A stretch of DNA of 64,000 nt from Pseudomonas sp. MYb185 (GTDB lineage Bacteria > Pseudomonadota > Gammaproteobacteria > Pseudomonadales > Pseudomonadaceae). Shown one piece after another: positions 17,448 through 25,906 of this stretch (its first letter is position 1; each line of letters begins with the position of its first letter). The notes under the pieces were generated by a model. It was not told the DNA's origin. It was given only the letters and a program-made list of their open reading frames with translations, and ran no database searches. The position numbers were made by a program, and so were the translations under genes. The stretch is taken from positions 248,001 to 312,000 of the forward strand of contig NZ_PCQD01000003.1 in the NCBI RefSeq assembly GCF_002979975.1. The letters run 5' to 3'.

Positions 17448-18479
17448 TCAGACCGGTGTCCAATGTCCGACACCACCGGTACTCTTTCTGTTCACCCGGA
17501 TCACGGCCGGGCGCAACTGATAGTTCACCAGCACCATGCTCAACAGCAGCAGGGCACCCACGGCGTTATGCGCCACTGCCACGGGCAGCGGCAGGTGCGC
17601 CAGTACGTTGGTGATGCCCAGGCTGACCTGGGTCAGCAGCACCAGCGTCAGCCAGGCGGCGGTAGCGGTGAGACCGGCGCGGTACAGCCGCCAGGCCAGC
17701 AGCAGGGTGATCAGGGTGGTGACCAGCGCGCCGACCCGGTGGGTGAAATGGATGGCCGTGCGACCTTCGCCATAGAGCATGCCACCCAGGTAATTGGGGC
17801 CGATTTCCTGGAAAATGTTGAAACCGGCGGCAAAGTCCATCTCCGGCCACCACTCACCATGACAGGTCGGCAGGTCGACACAGGCCACCGCAGCATAGTT
17901 GCTGCTGACCCAGCCGCCGAGGGCGATCTGCACAATCACCACTACTAACACCGCACGGGCCAGCGGGCGCAGGGCGCTCAGGCCGACATCCGCCGGCAGG
18001 CGGCCGGACAGTCTCAGGCACAGCAGAAACAGCAGGCTGAGGGTGGCGAAGCCGCCGAGCAGATGGGCGGTCACCACCTGCGGCCACAGCTTCAAGGTGA
18101 CCGTCCACATGCCGAACAGCGCCTGGCAGATGACCAGCGCCAGCAGGCCCAGCGGCAGCTTCAGCGGGTAGCCGTCACGGCCACGCAGTCTGAGGGCCAG
18201 CAGCGCCAGGCCGAGGATGGCCAGGCCCAGCAGCCCGGCGGCATAGCGGTGGATCATTTCCGCCCAGGCCTTGAAAGCCTCGACCGGATCATCGGGGAAG
18301 CGCAGCTGTGCCAGCTCGATGGCCGTATCGCTGCGTGGCACGCTGAGAAAGCCATAGCAACCGGGCCAGTCGGGGCAACCCAGCCCGGCATGCACCAGCC
18401 GGGTGTAGGCGCCCAGCACCACCACCACAAAGCCCAGCAGCAGGGCGCAGACGGCAAACAGGAATCCAGGTTTACGCAT
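17448..18479 (-). CDS. ctaA: Heme A synthase (COX15/CtaA)
   Basis: The 343-residue membrane protein with about eight helices oxidises the methyl group of heme O to make heme A. Family features are LVHAGLGCPDWPGCYGF near the N-terminus, EMIHRYAAGLLG, VTAHLLGGF and HFTHRVGALV, with a further His in AVAHNAVGALL. Together these are the heme-ligand histidines of the two four-helix halves. The paired cysteines in GCPDWPGC and ACVDLPTC are also visible. It starts 6 bp after the preceding SCO-like gene, so it is part of the same transcript. Confidence 0.95.
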   Translation of the reverse strand: MRKPGFLFAVCALLLGFVVVVLGAYTRLVHAGLGCPDWPGCYGFLSVPRSDTAIELAQLRFPDDPVEAFKAWAEMIHRYAAGLLGLAILGLALLALRLRGRDGYPLKLPLGLLALVICQALFGMWTVTLKLWPQVVTAHLLGGFATLSLLFLLCLRLSGRLPADVGLSALRPLARAVLVVVIVQIALGGWVSSNYAAVACVDLPTCHGEWWPEMDFAAGFNIFQEIGPNYLGGMLYGEGRTAIHFTHRVGALVTTLITLLLAWRLYRAGLTATAAWLTLVLLTQVSLGITNVLAHLPLPVAVAHNAVGALLLLSMVLVNYQLRPAVIRVNRKSTGGVGHWTPV

Positions 18480-18485
18480 ACTCGA

Positions 18486-19088
18486 TCAACCTATCTTGGA
18501 CAGTTTCAACAGGTGGCGCAGGTCATCCAGCAGGTGCTTGCCGGGGTTGTCCGGGTCGCGGTGCAATACCACCCGGCCGAGCGGGTCGATGACCCAGAGT
18601 TGCGGGCCCTGCTGCCAGTCCGCCGGGTGGGCGCCGAGACTGTGCCGATAGGGTCCCGGCTCCAGCGGTAACTGCTGCAGCTGGGGATACTCCTGCTGCA
18701 GGCGGCTGGCAAGTTCGCCGGAGACTGGCTGGCCAACGGCGAGCACATGCTCCACGCGATCGGCTTCGCGCCCGGTGGCGATATGGATCTGCCGCGCCTC
18801 GTACACCAGCGCCAGGCAGGCATCGGTGCATTGTCCCGGTGCGGTGACCAGCAGCCGCCAGGGGGCACCATAGCCAACCGGCTCCAGCTCCAGCTGCCAG
18901 TCCTGCACGGTCAGCGCCGGCTCGACCAGGGAGGTATGGTTGGTCTGGGACTGCGGGATGCCGATCTGCAGCTTGACCATCAGCCAGGCGATCAGGATCG
19001 GCCCCACCACCACCGCGACAATGGCCAGCAGCTTGAGCTGGCCGCGTGATCCGGTGTTGTTCGCTGGGTGTTCAGTCATGCTCATCAT
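18486..19088 (-). CDS. Membrane-anchored SCO/thioredoxin-like protein of the cox cluster
   Basis: The 200-residue protein has a single N-terminal membrane segment (about 19-43, LKLLAIVAVVVGPILIAWLMVKL) and a periplasmic domain of thioredoxin-like look. A CTDAC pair (CXXXC) sits at the place of the SCO copper motif, and LWVIDPLGRVVLHRDPDNPGKHLLDDLRHLL resembles the C-terminal end of SCO proteins. The equivalent gene lies between SURF1 and ctaA in Pseudomonas and is usually called hypothetical. A role in oxidase assembly or thiol/copper handling is inferred from position and the Cys pair. Starts at 19088, 19085 and 19079 are all possible; all overlap the SURF1 stop. Confidence 0.75.
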   Translation of the reverse strand: MMSMTEHPANNTGSRGQLKLLAIVAVVVGPILIAWLMVKLQIGIPQSQTNHTSLVEPALTVQDWQLELEPVGYGAPWRLLVTAPGQCTDACLALVYEARQIHIATGREADRVEHVLAVGQPVSGELASRLQQEYPQLQQLPLEPGPYRHSLGAHPADWQQGPQLWVIDPLGRVVLHRDPDNPGKHLLDDLRHLLKLSKIG

Positions 19089-19833
19089 GCTCGTTGTTCC
19101 CCCCGGTGTCGGGCCGCAGACCGGCCCAGATAAACAGTATCAGCAGCGCGGCCGCCAGCGCGAACCACTGCACGGCGTAGCCGGTATGCTTGCTGGCGCT
19201 CATCGGCAGCGGCGGCCAGTCGAGTCGCAGGGCGCCCTGGCTGCCCGGCGTTAGCCGGGCCATCCAGGGTTGCAGCGCTATCCCGGCCTGTTCGGCGAAA
19301 GCCGGCAGATCGATGGTGGCGACCAGTTTCGGCCAGCTGCTGCTCTCGGGGCTGGCCAGGGTGAAGCCGCCGGTTGCCTCGGGCAGCACTTCGACCTGCA
19401 ACTGCATATTGCCCTGGGGCGTGGGCACCGCCGGCAACCGCCGACGATCCGGCCACGGCAGCCAGCCACGGTTGATCAGCAGCTGTTGATCGCTGGCGCT
19501 GTCATGGAACACCTGCAGCACCTCGACGCCGGCCTGCCCGTCGCGGGTGCGGTTGTCCAGCAGCCAGATGTGGCGGGTATCCAGCCGGCCGGTCAGCAGC
19601 AGCGGTTGCCAGGCCAGATCGGCCCCGGGGTCGACTGCTGTCAGCGGCACGGCCGGCATCTGCTGATGGCGGTCGATCTGCGCCTGCAGCTGGCGCTTCT
19701 GCTCGGCGCGGTCCAGCTGCCAGACGCCCAGGCCGAGCAGCACCGGCAGCAATGCCAGGGTGAACACCCATAGCGGCCAGCCGGGTGCGAAGCGGTGCAG
19801 GCGCGGCATGGGCTCAGTCAGTTCGCTGGTCAT
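19072..19833 (-). CDS. SURF1-family cytochrome oxidase assembly protein
   Basis: The 253-residue protein has two membrane segments at the ends (PLWVFTLALLPVLLGLGVWQL and AVQWFALAAALLILFIWAGL) flanking a periplasmic domain, the SURF1/Shy1 topology. Conserved stretches are GVWQLDRAEQKRQL, INRGWLPW and KHTGYAVQWFALA. SURF1 proteins help insert heme A into subunit I. The His/Asp-containing tail (NNEHDEHD) ends in an overlap with the next gene. It is divergent from the DUF2909 gene, 60 bp away. Confidence 0.93.
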   Translation of the reverse strand: MTSELTEPMPRLHRFAPGWPLWVFTLALLPVLLGLGVWQLDRAEQKRQLQAQIDRHQQMPAVPLTAVDPGADLAWQPLLLTGRLDTRHIWLLDNRTRDGQAGVEVLQVFHDSASDQQLLINRGWLPWPDRRRLPAVPTPQGNMQLQVEVLPEATGGFTLASPESSSWPKLVATIDLPAFAEQAGIALQPWMARLTPGSQGALRLDWPPLPMSASKHTGYAVQWFALAAALLILFIWAGLRPDTGGNNEHDEHD

Positions 19834-19893
19834 GTGCCGGCTTCCAGGCCAGGTCTATACTGCAGGACACTCTGTTGAACATGGACATCGCTT

Positions 19894-20103
19894 ATGTGGT
19901 TGAAAATCATCATCGTGCTGTTGTTGGCCGCCATCGTTGCCAGTCTGTTCAGTGGTGCGCTGTTCCTGCGTGACGCCAGCTCTGGTGGCCGTTTGCTCAG
20001 CGCCCTGACCGTGCGTATCAGCCTGACCGTGCTGGTAGTGGTGCTGATCGCCTGGGGGCTGTGGTCCGGGCAACTGCAGTGGGGCGCCCCGTGGTTGCAC
20101 TGA
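19894..20103 (+). CDS. DUF2909 twin-transmembrane protein, on the opposite strand inside the cox cluster
   Basis: The 69-residue protein consists of two hydrophobic helices (LKIIIVLLLAAIVASLFSGALF and VRISLTVLVVVLIAWGLW) joined by a short loop with RDASSGGRLLSALT, the DUF2909 pattern. It has no known function; its constant presence beside coxC and SURF1 in pseudomonads suggests a small accessory membrane protein of the oxidase. It is encoded against the direction of the cox genes, between SURF1 and coxC, and has no strong ribosome site. Its mRNA would overlap any cox read-through transcript. Confidence 0.75.
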   Translation: MWLKIIIVLLLAAIVASLFSGALFLRDASSGGRLLSALTVRISLTVLVVVLIAWGLWSGQLQWGAPWLH

Positions 20104-20119
20104 CCACGGAGCATCCGGC

Positions 20120-21016
20120 TCATAGCACGTAGACGAAGATGAACAACGCCACCCAGACCACGTCGACGAAGTGCCAGTACCACGCCGCAGCCTCGAAGCC
20201 GAAGTGATTGTCCGGGGTGAAATGCCCCTTGTGCACACGGATCAGCATGACCGTGAGAATGATCGCGCCCATGGTCACGTGGAAGCCATGGAAGCCGGTG
20301 AGCATGAAGAAGGTCGAGCCGTAGATGCCGGAATGCAGGGTCAGCCCCAGGTCATTGTAGGCGTGCACATACTCGGCCAGCTGCAGGCCGAGGAAGATCA
20401 CCCCCAGCACCACAGTCAGCAGCAGCCAGTTCTTCAGTGCCTTGCGTTTGCTGGCACGCAGGGCATGGTGGGCCAGGGTCAGGGTCACGCTGGAGGTGAC
20501 CAGCAGCAGGGTATTGATCAGCGGCAACTGCCAGGGGCTGATGGTTTCCTGCGGGCCGGGGAAGGCACCGGGGTCGGGGTTGTTGACCAGCGGCCAGGAG
20601 AAATTGAATTCCGGCCACAGCATGCTGCTCGAGCCCTTTTCACCGACCCCGTCCAGCCAGGGGCCGGCCAGGATGCGCACATAGAACAGCGCGCCGAAGA
20701 AGGCGGCGAAGAACATCACCTCGGAGAAGATGAACCAGGTCATGCCCATGCGGAACGAGCGGTCCATCTGCTTGCTGTACAGGCCCTGGTGGCTTTCGCG
20801 AATGACGTTGCCGAACCAGCCGAAGAACATCCAGACCAGGATCAGCAGGCCGGCATACAGGATGTATTGGCCCGGTGAGGCACCCGAGCCGCTGCTCAGA
20901 CCATTCATCAGGGTGCCGGCACCGAATACCGACACCAGCAGCCCGATGGAGCCGACTATCGGCCATTTGCTCTGTTCGGGTACGTAGTACAGCTCATGCT
21001 TTTCATGACTTGCCAT
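20120..21016 (-). CDS. coxC: Cytochrome c oxidase subunit III
   Basis: The 298-residue inner-membrane protein has seven hydrophobic segments. Conserved features include KQMDRSFRMGMTWFIFSEVMFFAAFFGALFY with the family Glu, and the C-terminal TGFHGFHVTMGAIILTVMLIRVHKGHF followed by FGFEAAAWYWHFVDVVWVALF. It is longer than the minimal 260-residue form by the FSWPLVNNPDPGAFPGPQE loop, as in other pseudomonads. It supports subunit I and proton uptake in the aa3/caa3 oxidase. It lies 28 bp after ctaG. Confidence 0.96.
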   Translation of the reverse strand: MASHEKHELYYVPEQSKWPIVGSIGLLVSVFGAGTLMNGLSSGSGASPGQYILYAGLLILVWMFFGWFGNVIRESHQGLYSKQMDRSFRMGMTWFIFSEVMFFAAFFGALFYVRILAGPWLDGVGEKGSSSMLWPEFNFSWPLVNNPDPGAFPGPQETISPWQLPLINTLLLVTSSVTLTLAHHALRASKRKALKNWLLLTVVLGVIFLGLQLAEYVHAYNDLGLTLHSGIYGSTFFMLTGFHGFHVTMGAIILTVMLIRVHKGHFTPDNHFGFEAAAWYWHFVDVVWVALFIFVYVL

Positions 21017-21044
21017 CTGTTGTTCTCCTTATCGGCAGCCGCAT

Positions 21045-21614
21045 TCAGTTGCTGTGTATGGCGGCCAGATCGAGGCTGGGCGCCATGCGTTCGGTCACAT
21101 CAAACAGGGTATAGGCCAGCGTCAGGCGGCGTACGTCCGCCGGCAGCGCCGGATCGACAATGAAGCGCACCGGCATTTCGATACTTTCACCCGGCTGCAG
21201 CACCTGCTGGGTGAAGCAGAAACATTCGGTCTTGTGGAAGAATGCCGCCGCCCGGGATGGCGCCACGCTGGGAATGGCCTGGGCCACCATGACCCGGTCG
21301 GTGGGGTTGTGGGCGAGGAAGTTCATGCTGTGGGTTTCCCCGGGATGCAGCACGATCTCGTTGCCCTCGGGGCCGAACGACCAGCGCATACCCTCGGCAT
21401 TGCTGGAGACGAATTGCACGCGCACCTCGCGCTGCATGTCCACCGCCTGCTCCTGGCCCTGCCAGGCTGCGCCGGCGGTCTTGCCGTTGATGCCGAAGGC
21501 CTGGCACATCACGTCGTAGATGGGTACCAGCAGAAAGCCGAAGGCGAACATGCCGACGACCAGCAACAACAGACGCTTGATCAGGCTCGTGGTGCTCAGA
21601 CCTTCCTCGCTCAT
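21045..21614 (-). CDS. ctaG: Cytochrome c oxidase assembly protein CtaG (COX11)
   Basis: The 189-residue protein has one membrane anchor (LIKRLLLLVVGMFAFGFLLVPIYDVMC) and a periplasmic immunoglobulin-like domain. The copper-binding CFCF (KTECFCFTQQ, near residue 134) is intact. CtaG inserts copper into the CuB site of subunit I. It lies 13 bp after coxA, in the standard cluster order. Confidence 0.96.
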   Translation of the reverse strand: MSEEGLSTTSLIKRLLLLVVGMFAFGFLLVPIYDVMCQAFGINGKTAGAAWQGQEQAVDMQREVRVQFVSSNAEGMRWSFGPEGNEIVLHPGETHSMNFLAHNPTDRVMVAQAIPSVAPSRAAAFFHKTECFCFTQQVLQPGESIEMPVRFIVDPALPADVRRLTLAYTLFDVTERMAPSLDLAAIHSN

Positions 21615-21627
21615 GGCAACCTCCCCT

Positions 21628-23211
21628 CTATTTCACTTCCGGCGGTGTGGTGAAGGTGTGATAGGGCGCCGGTGACGGCACCGTCCACTCCAGACCTTCG
21701 GCGCCATCCCAGGGCTTGGCCGGGGCCCGTTTGCCGCCGCGAATGCATTTGATGACGATGAACAGGAACAGCAGCTGGGTGGCGCCGAACATGAAGGCAC
21801 CGACCGATGACACCATGTTGAAGTTGGCGAACATCATGTTGTAGTCGGGAATCCGCCGTGGCATGCCGGCCAGACCGACGAAGTGCATCGGGAAGAACGC
21901 CAGGTTCATGCCGATGAAGGACATCCAGAAGTGAGTCTTGCCGAGCACCTCGTCATACATGTACCCGGTCCACTTCGGTAACCAGTAGTAGGCCGAGGCG
22001 AAGATACCGAAGATCGCGCCGGGCACCAGCACATAGTGGAAGTGCGCCACCACGAAGTAGGTGTCGTGGTACTGGAAGTCCGCCGGGGCGATGGCCAGCA
22101 TCAACCCGGAGAAGCCGCCGATGGTGAACAGGATGACGAATGCCACCGCGAACAGCATCGGGGTTTCGAAGCTCAGCGAGCCGCGGAACATGGTGGTCGC
22201 CCAGTTGAACACCTTTACCCCGGTAGGCACTGCGATCAGCATGGTGGCGTACATGAAGAACAGCTCGCCGGTCAGCGGAATGCCGACGGTGAACATGTGG
22301 TGCGCCCACACCGTGAAGGACAGGAAGGCGATCGCGCCGGTGGCATAGACCATGGAGGTATAGCCGAACAGCGGTTTGCGGGCGAATGCCGGGATGATCA
22401 TGCTCACCGCGCCGAAGGCCGGCAGGATCATGATGTACACCTCGGGGTGGCCGAAGAACCAGAACACATGCTGGAACAGCACCGGGTCACCGCCACCGGC
22501 GGCATTGAAGAAACTGGTACCGAAGTGGATGTCCATCAGCATCATGGTCACCACCCCGGCCAACACCGGCATCACCGCGATCAGCAGGAAGGCGGTGATC
22601 AGCCAGGTCCAGACGAACATCGGCATCTTCATCAGGGTCATGCCCGGCGCGCGCATGTTGAGAATGGTGGCGATGATGTTGATCGCCCCCATGATCGAAC
22701 TGATGCCCGCCAGGTGGATGGCGAAGATGAAGAAGGTGGTGCTTTCCGGTCCGTAGGTGGTGGACAGCGGGGCGTAGAAGGTCCAGCCGAAGTTGGGCCC
22801 GCCGCCCTCCATGAACAGGGTCGAGATCAGCAGCCCGAAGGCCGCCGGCAGCAGCCAGAAGCTGAAGTTGTTCATCCGCGGCAGGGCCATGTCCGGCGCG
22901 CCGATCATCAGCGGTACCATCCAGTTGGCCAGCCCGACGAAGGCCGGCATCACTGCACCGAACACCATGATCAGGCCGTGCATGGTGGTCATCTGGTTGA
23001 AGAACTCCGGCTGCACCAGTTGCAGGCCGGGCTGGAACAGTTCGGCACGGATGACCATGGCCAGCGTACCGCCGAGCAGGAACATGGCGAAGCTGAACCA
23101 CAGGTACATCGAGCCGATATCCTTGTGGTTGGTGGTCAGTACCCAACGCATCAAGCCCTTGGCCGGACCGTGGGCATGGTCGCCGTGATGATTGTCGATC
23201 ACTGCACTCAT
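21628..23211 (-). CDS. coxA: Cytochrome c oxidase subunit I
   Basis: The 527-residue heme-copper oxidase subunit has twelve hydrophobic segments and all catalytic residues. The low-spin heme His is in TTMHGLIMV. The CuB His and the cross-linked Tyr are in WFFGHPEVYIMILP, followed by the CuB histidines VWAHHMF. The K-channel Lys is in PTGVKVFNW, and the heme a/a3 ligands are in FVVAHFHYVL. It is an A-type oxidase. The His-rich start (NHHGDHAHG) may help capture copper. It lies 11 bp after coxB. Confidence 0.98.
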   Translation of the reverse strand: MSAVIDNHHGDHAHGPAKGLMRWVLTTNHKDIGSMYLWFSFAMFLLGGTLAMVIRAELFQPGLQLVQPEFFNQMTTMHGLIMVFGAVMPAFVGLANWMVPLMIGAPDMALPRMNNFSFWLLPAAFGLLISTLFMEGGGPNFGWTFYAPLSTTYGPESTTFFIFAIHLAGISSIMGAINIIATILNMRAPGMTLMKMPMFVWTWLITAFLLIAVMPVLAGVVTMMLMDIHFGTSFFNAAGGGDPVLFQHVFWFFGHPEVYIMILPAFGAVSMIIPAFARKPLFGYTSMVYATGAIAFLSFTVWAHHMFTVGIPLTGELFFMYATMLIAVPTGVKVFNWATTMFRGSLSFETPMLFAVAFVILFTIGGFSGLMLAIAPADFQYHDTYFVVAHFHYVLVPGAIFGIFASAYYWLPKWTGYMYDEVLGKTHFWMSFIGMNLAFFPMHFVGLAGMPRRIPDYNMMFANFNMVSSVGAFMFGATQLLFLFIVIKCIRGGKRAPAKPWDGAEGLEWTVPSPAPYHTFTTPPEVK

Positions 23212-23222
23212 GACAGGTCTCC

Positions 23223-24347
23223 TTATTGGCTGTTCTTGAAGTTGAGGATATCGATGGGTGCCACCACCTCGCCGGTCTCATTGCCCCAGGCGTTGCGTTC
23301 ATAGGTGATGACGGCGGCGATATCCACTTCCGACAGCTGCCGGCCGAAGGCGGCCATGGAGGTACCGGGCACGCCGTTGACTACTACATTGATGTGCGCG
23401 GTCACATCGTTGAGCACCATGTCACTGCCCTTGAGCGCCGGGAACATCGGCGGCAGGCCTTCGCCGTTGGCCTGGTGACAGGCCACGCAGGTACTGGTGT
23501 AGATGCGCTGGCCGCGTTCCATCAGCTCATCCAGGGTCCATTCCTTGCTGGTCAGTTCGGCCTCGGCAGCGGCGGCGGCCTTCTTCTCGGCCAGCCAGGC
23601 GGCATAGTCCTCGGGCGTGCGGGCATCCACCACGATGGGCATGAAGGCATGGTCGCGGCCGCACAGCTCGGTGCACTGGCCACGGTAGATGCCGGGTTCG
23701 TCGATGCGGGTCCAGGCTTCATTGACGAAACCGGGAATGGCGTCCTTCTTCACCGCCAGCGCCGGCACCCACCAGGAGTGGATGACATCGGCTGCGGTGA
23801 TCAGCAGGCGCACCTTCTGGCCGGTGGGAACCACCATCGGCTCGTCCACTTCCAGCAGGTAGTGTTCGCCCTTGGCGGCCTGGTTGGCGATCTGGTCGCG
23901 CGGGGTCGCCAGGTTGCTCATGAAGCTGACGTCTTCGCCCAGATAGTTGTACTGCCAGCGCCACTGATAACCGGTGATCATGATGTCCAGGTCGGCATCT
24001 TCAGTGTCATAGATGTCGATCAGCGTCTTGGTCGCCGGTATCGCCATGCCGACCAGGATCAGTAGCGGAATGATCGTCCAGAGGAGCTCGACGGTGAGGT
24101 TCTCATGGAACTTGGCAGCTACCGCGCCTCTGGAGCGGCGGTGCATGAACATCGACCAGAACATCACGCCGAAGACAATGGCACCGATGACCACCGAGAT
24201 CCAGAAGATGGTCATGTGCAGGTCGAAGACCGAGCGGCTGACTTCCGTTGCCCCCGGACTCATGTTAACGGTCCAGCTCGCGCTGGCATTCCCGCCGAGT
24301 GCAATCAGAAACAGGCCACCCAGCCAGGTGTGTGCATGTCGCAACAT
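23223..24347 (-). CDS. coxB: Cytochrome c oxidase subunit II with fused cytochrome c domain (caa3 type)
   Basis: The 374-residue protein has a signal sequence, two membrane helices (about 40-65 and 85-110) and a cupredoxin domain with the CuA ligands (the His of VIHSWWVPAL, and GQCTELCGRDHAFM near residue 222). A C-terminal cytochrome c domain with CVACH follows (CXXCH, near residue 286; axial Met probably in GTSMAAFG). The fusion marks a caa3 oxidase that takes electrons from a soluble cytochrome c such as the c4 family. It is the first gene of the cox cluster. The 320 bp upstream, shared with a divergent gene, must hold the promoter. Confidence 0.97.
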   Translation of the reverse strand: MLRHAHTWLGGLFLIALGGNASASWTVNMSPGATEVSRSVFDLHMTIFWISVVIGAIVFGVMFWSMFMHRRSRGAVAAKFHENLTVELLWTIIPLLILVGMAIPATKTLIDIYDTEDADLDIMITGYQWRWQYNYLGEDVSFMSNLATPRDQIANQAAKGEHYLLEVDEPMVVPTGQKVRLLITAADVIHSWWVPALAVKKDAIPGFVNEAWTRIDEPGIYRGQCTELCGRDHAFMPIVVDARTPEDYAAWLAEKKAAAAAEAELTSKEWTLDELMERGQRIYTSTCVACHQANGEGLPPMFPALKGSDMVLNDVTAHINVVVNGVPGTSMAAFGRQLSEVDIAAVITYERNAWGNETGEVVAPIDILNFKNSQ

Positions 24348-24667
24348 CCCGGTTTCCCCTTATTTATTGTTTTTATCACCCGTCGGTGCGCCTCCAAAGC
24401 TGCACCAGACAGAGTCGAGTATAGACCTGAAGGCGATCATGGCAATCCTCTTGAGTCTAATTTCTCATTAAATTGTCAAGGGGTTATTGGGCTGAATATG
24501 TAAGAAATTGGCTCCGAATCAGCGGCCCGGGCCGACCCTTGCGAGTTGTCCATTCGGCTCGCCGTCGTGTCACTTTGACGATATGCAGGCACTCTGCTAG
24601 CTTGAATTCCAGCCAATCCAATGCCTTTTCTGGTGAGCCGCCTGACTCACCAATACCGGAGTGCCTA
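24348..24667. other. Non-coding region between coxB and a divergent hypothetical gene
   Basis: This 320-bp stretch contains no supported gene. It is locally AT-rich around 24360-24380 and 24455-24500, which suits promoters for both flanking genes. I could not assign -35/-10 boxes or an operator with confidence. Confidence 0.5.
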
Positions 24668-25312
24668 ATGAAAATATCCGAATTGCGTGAGCGGGTCAGG
24701 ACCGCTCGCGAAGATGAAAGCAATGATGAGGATCTGCGCAACTGGCTGGAGGGGAAGCTGCCCCAGCTGCACCGTACCATCCGCACGCGCGATGATGCCG
24801 CTACCACGCTGTTCAACTTCATCCAGGCCTATGTCGAGCGGGTGCCGGACATGCTCGAGGCGGCGCAATCGGTGGCCAACCATGCCAAGCTGCGCCCGCA
24901 GCTGATTCCGGTACTGAAGGTAGCCGAGGAGTTCTTCCTGCGACCGCCGGAAATCACCGAAACCCAGAGCGGCCTACTGTTGCTGCTCGATGAGGCATAC
25001 CTGGCCCATCGTCTGGTCGAGGAGGTGAATGACCGCTACGTCGCCCATGGTGGTGAGTCGTTGATCCCGATGAACAACACCCGCGCGAACCTGATCGTGC
25101 ATGAATTGCTCGGTGAGGAGTATGCCAACCAACTGGATGCAGCGGTGTACGAGGCTGTCGCGGGGCTGCTACCGGAGGAGATATTCCAGAGTCCGGCTTT
25201 TCTGGCCTACAAGGACGGTGTCGGCGAGCAGGACCGGCATGAAGTGTGGCGCCGCTGGCCGAACATGGCCGAGGAGCTGGGGGTAGGTCTGACCTGGCGG
25301 GATAATCTCTAG
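24668..25312 (+). CDS. Conserved hypothetical protein next to coxB
   Basis: The 214-residue protein is soluble, mostly helical and rich in Glu, Leu and Arg. It has no signal peptide, membrane segment or motif I recognise. The start ATG at 24668 is chosen because GGAG lies six bases upstream and the longer frame from 24473 encodes low-quality sequence. As I recall, a gene of similar size lies at this place beside coxB in Pseudomonas aeruginosa, so it is probably conserved. The segment TRANLIVHELLGEEYANQLDAAVYEAVAGLLP has a regular helical pattern. No function can be assigned. Confidence 0.8.
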   Translation: MKISELRERVRTAREDESNDEDLRNWLEGKLPQLHRTIRTRDDAATTLFNFIQAYVERVPDMLEAAQSVANHAKLRPQLIPVLKVAEEFFLRPPEITETQSGLLLLLDEAYLAHRLVEEVNDRYVAHGGESLIPMNNTRANLIVHELLGEEYANQLDAAVYEAVAGLLPEEIFQSPAFLAYKDGVGEQDRHEVWRRWPNMAEELGVGLTWRDNL

Positions 25313-25380
25313 CGCCTGCCGGGAGACGCATTGCGGTGAGCGGTGTGGCAGGCCCACGCCACTTTCATCAGGCATATACC

Positions 25381-25475
25381 GTCATTGCGAGCCCACAGGG
25401 CGTGGCAATCCAGCAGGGGTATACCGGCTAAGCCGTGTCTATGGATTGCTTCACCGCTGTGCGGTTCGCAATGAC
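25381..25475. repeat. Long inverted-repeat element, copy 1 (doublet A)
   Basis: The 95-bp element begins GTCATTGCGAG...GGCAATCCA and ends TGGATTGCTTCACCGC...TCGCAATGAC, so its ends pair as a long imperfect stem. The same element occurs at 25510-25604, 28651-28745 and 42876-42970 (opposite orientation), with a half copy at 43011-43062. It resembles the widespread GTCATTGCGA/GGCAATCC repeats of unknown function seen in many bacterial genomes. It lies between convergent genes. Confidence 0.9.
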
Positions 25476-25509
25476 GAGGTGGAGGCCGTTGTCCCATGCC
25501 TTCTCATCC

Positions 25510-25604
25510 GTCATTGCGAGCCCGCAGGGCGCGGCAATCCAGGGGGCGTATGCCGGTGACGCCGTGCTTGTGGATTGCTTCACTGCTGTGCGGTTCGCAA
25601 TGAC
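25510..25604. repeat. Long inverted-repeat element, copy 2 (doublet A)
   Basis: This copy has the same orientation and length as copy 1 and is separated from it by 34 bp. The spacer GAGGTGGAGGCC...CATGCCTTCTCATCC is, as a reverse complement, very like the spacer of the other doublet at 42971-43010. The doublet therefore looks like one composite unit. Confidence 0.9.
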
Positions 25605-25630
25605 GGAGGGTAGCGAACCCGCCGGAAAAC

Positions 25631-25906
25631 TCAGCTGTCCTTCTTCTTCAGCTTCGGATTCGGATAGAACTGCGCCACATGCGAGGTGGCCGACGGTTTG
25701 CTCGATGGCTGCACGGTTACCCGGGTCGGTACTTCCCTGGGCACCGAGTTGCCGCGCTCGTCGAGGCTGTCGGCATAGCCACACTCCACGCACTCGCGGT
25801 GGGCTATGCCATCCTGCTGATACATGCGGATGGTATCCATCCTGCTGCACGCCGGGCACACAGCCCCGGCGATAAAGCGTTTTACCGGCTCGTTCGGCTC
25901 GTTCAT
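25631..25906 (-). CDS. yheV: YheV-family putative zinc-ribbon protein (DUF2387)
   Basis: The 91-residue protein has an N-terminal zinc ribbon with two Cys pairs: CPAC (residues 17-20) and CVEC (39-42) in KRFIAGAVCPACSRMDTIRM and RECVECGYADSL. This is the YheV pattern. The C-terminal half is polar and probably unstructured. The function is unknown; the zinc ribbon suggests nucleic-acid or protein binding. It overlaps the end of prlC by ATGA and is co-transcribed with it, the arrangement known from other gammaproteobacteria. Confidence 0.88.
   Translation of the reverse strand: MNEPNEPVKRFIAGAVCPACSRMDTIRMYQQDGIAHRECVECGYADSLDERGNSVPREVPTRVTVQPSSKPSATSHVAQFYPNPKLKKKDS

Noticed and set aside
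24473-24667. Longer start for the hypothetical gene beside coxB
   Set aside because: The upstream part is Arg/Ser-rich without protein-like pattern, while ATG 24668 has GGAG at ideal spacing.
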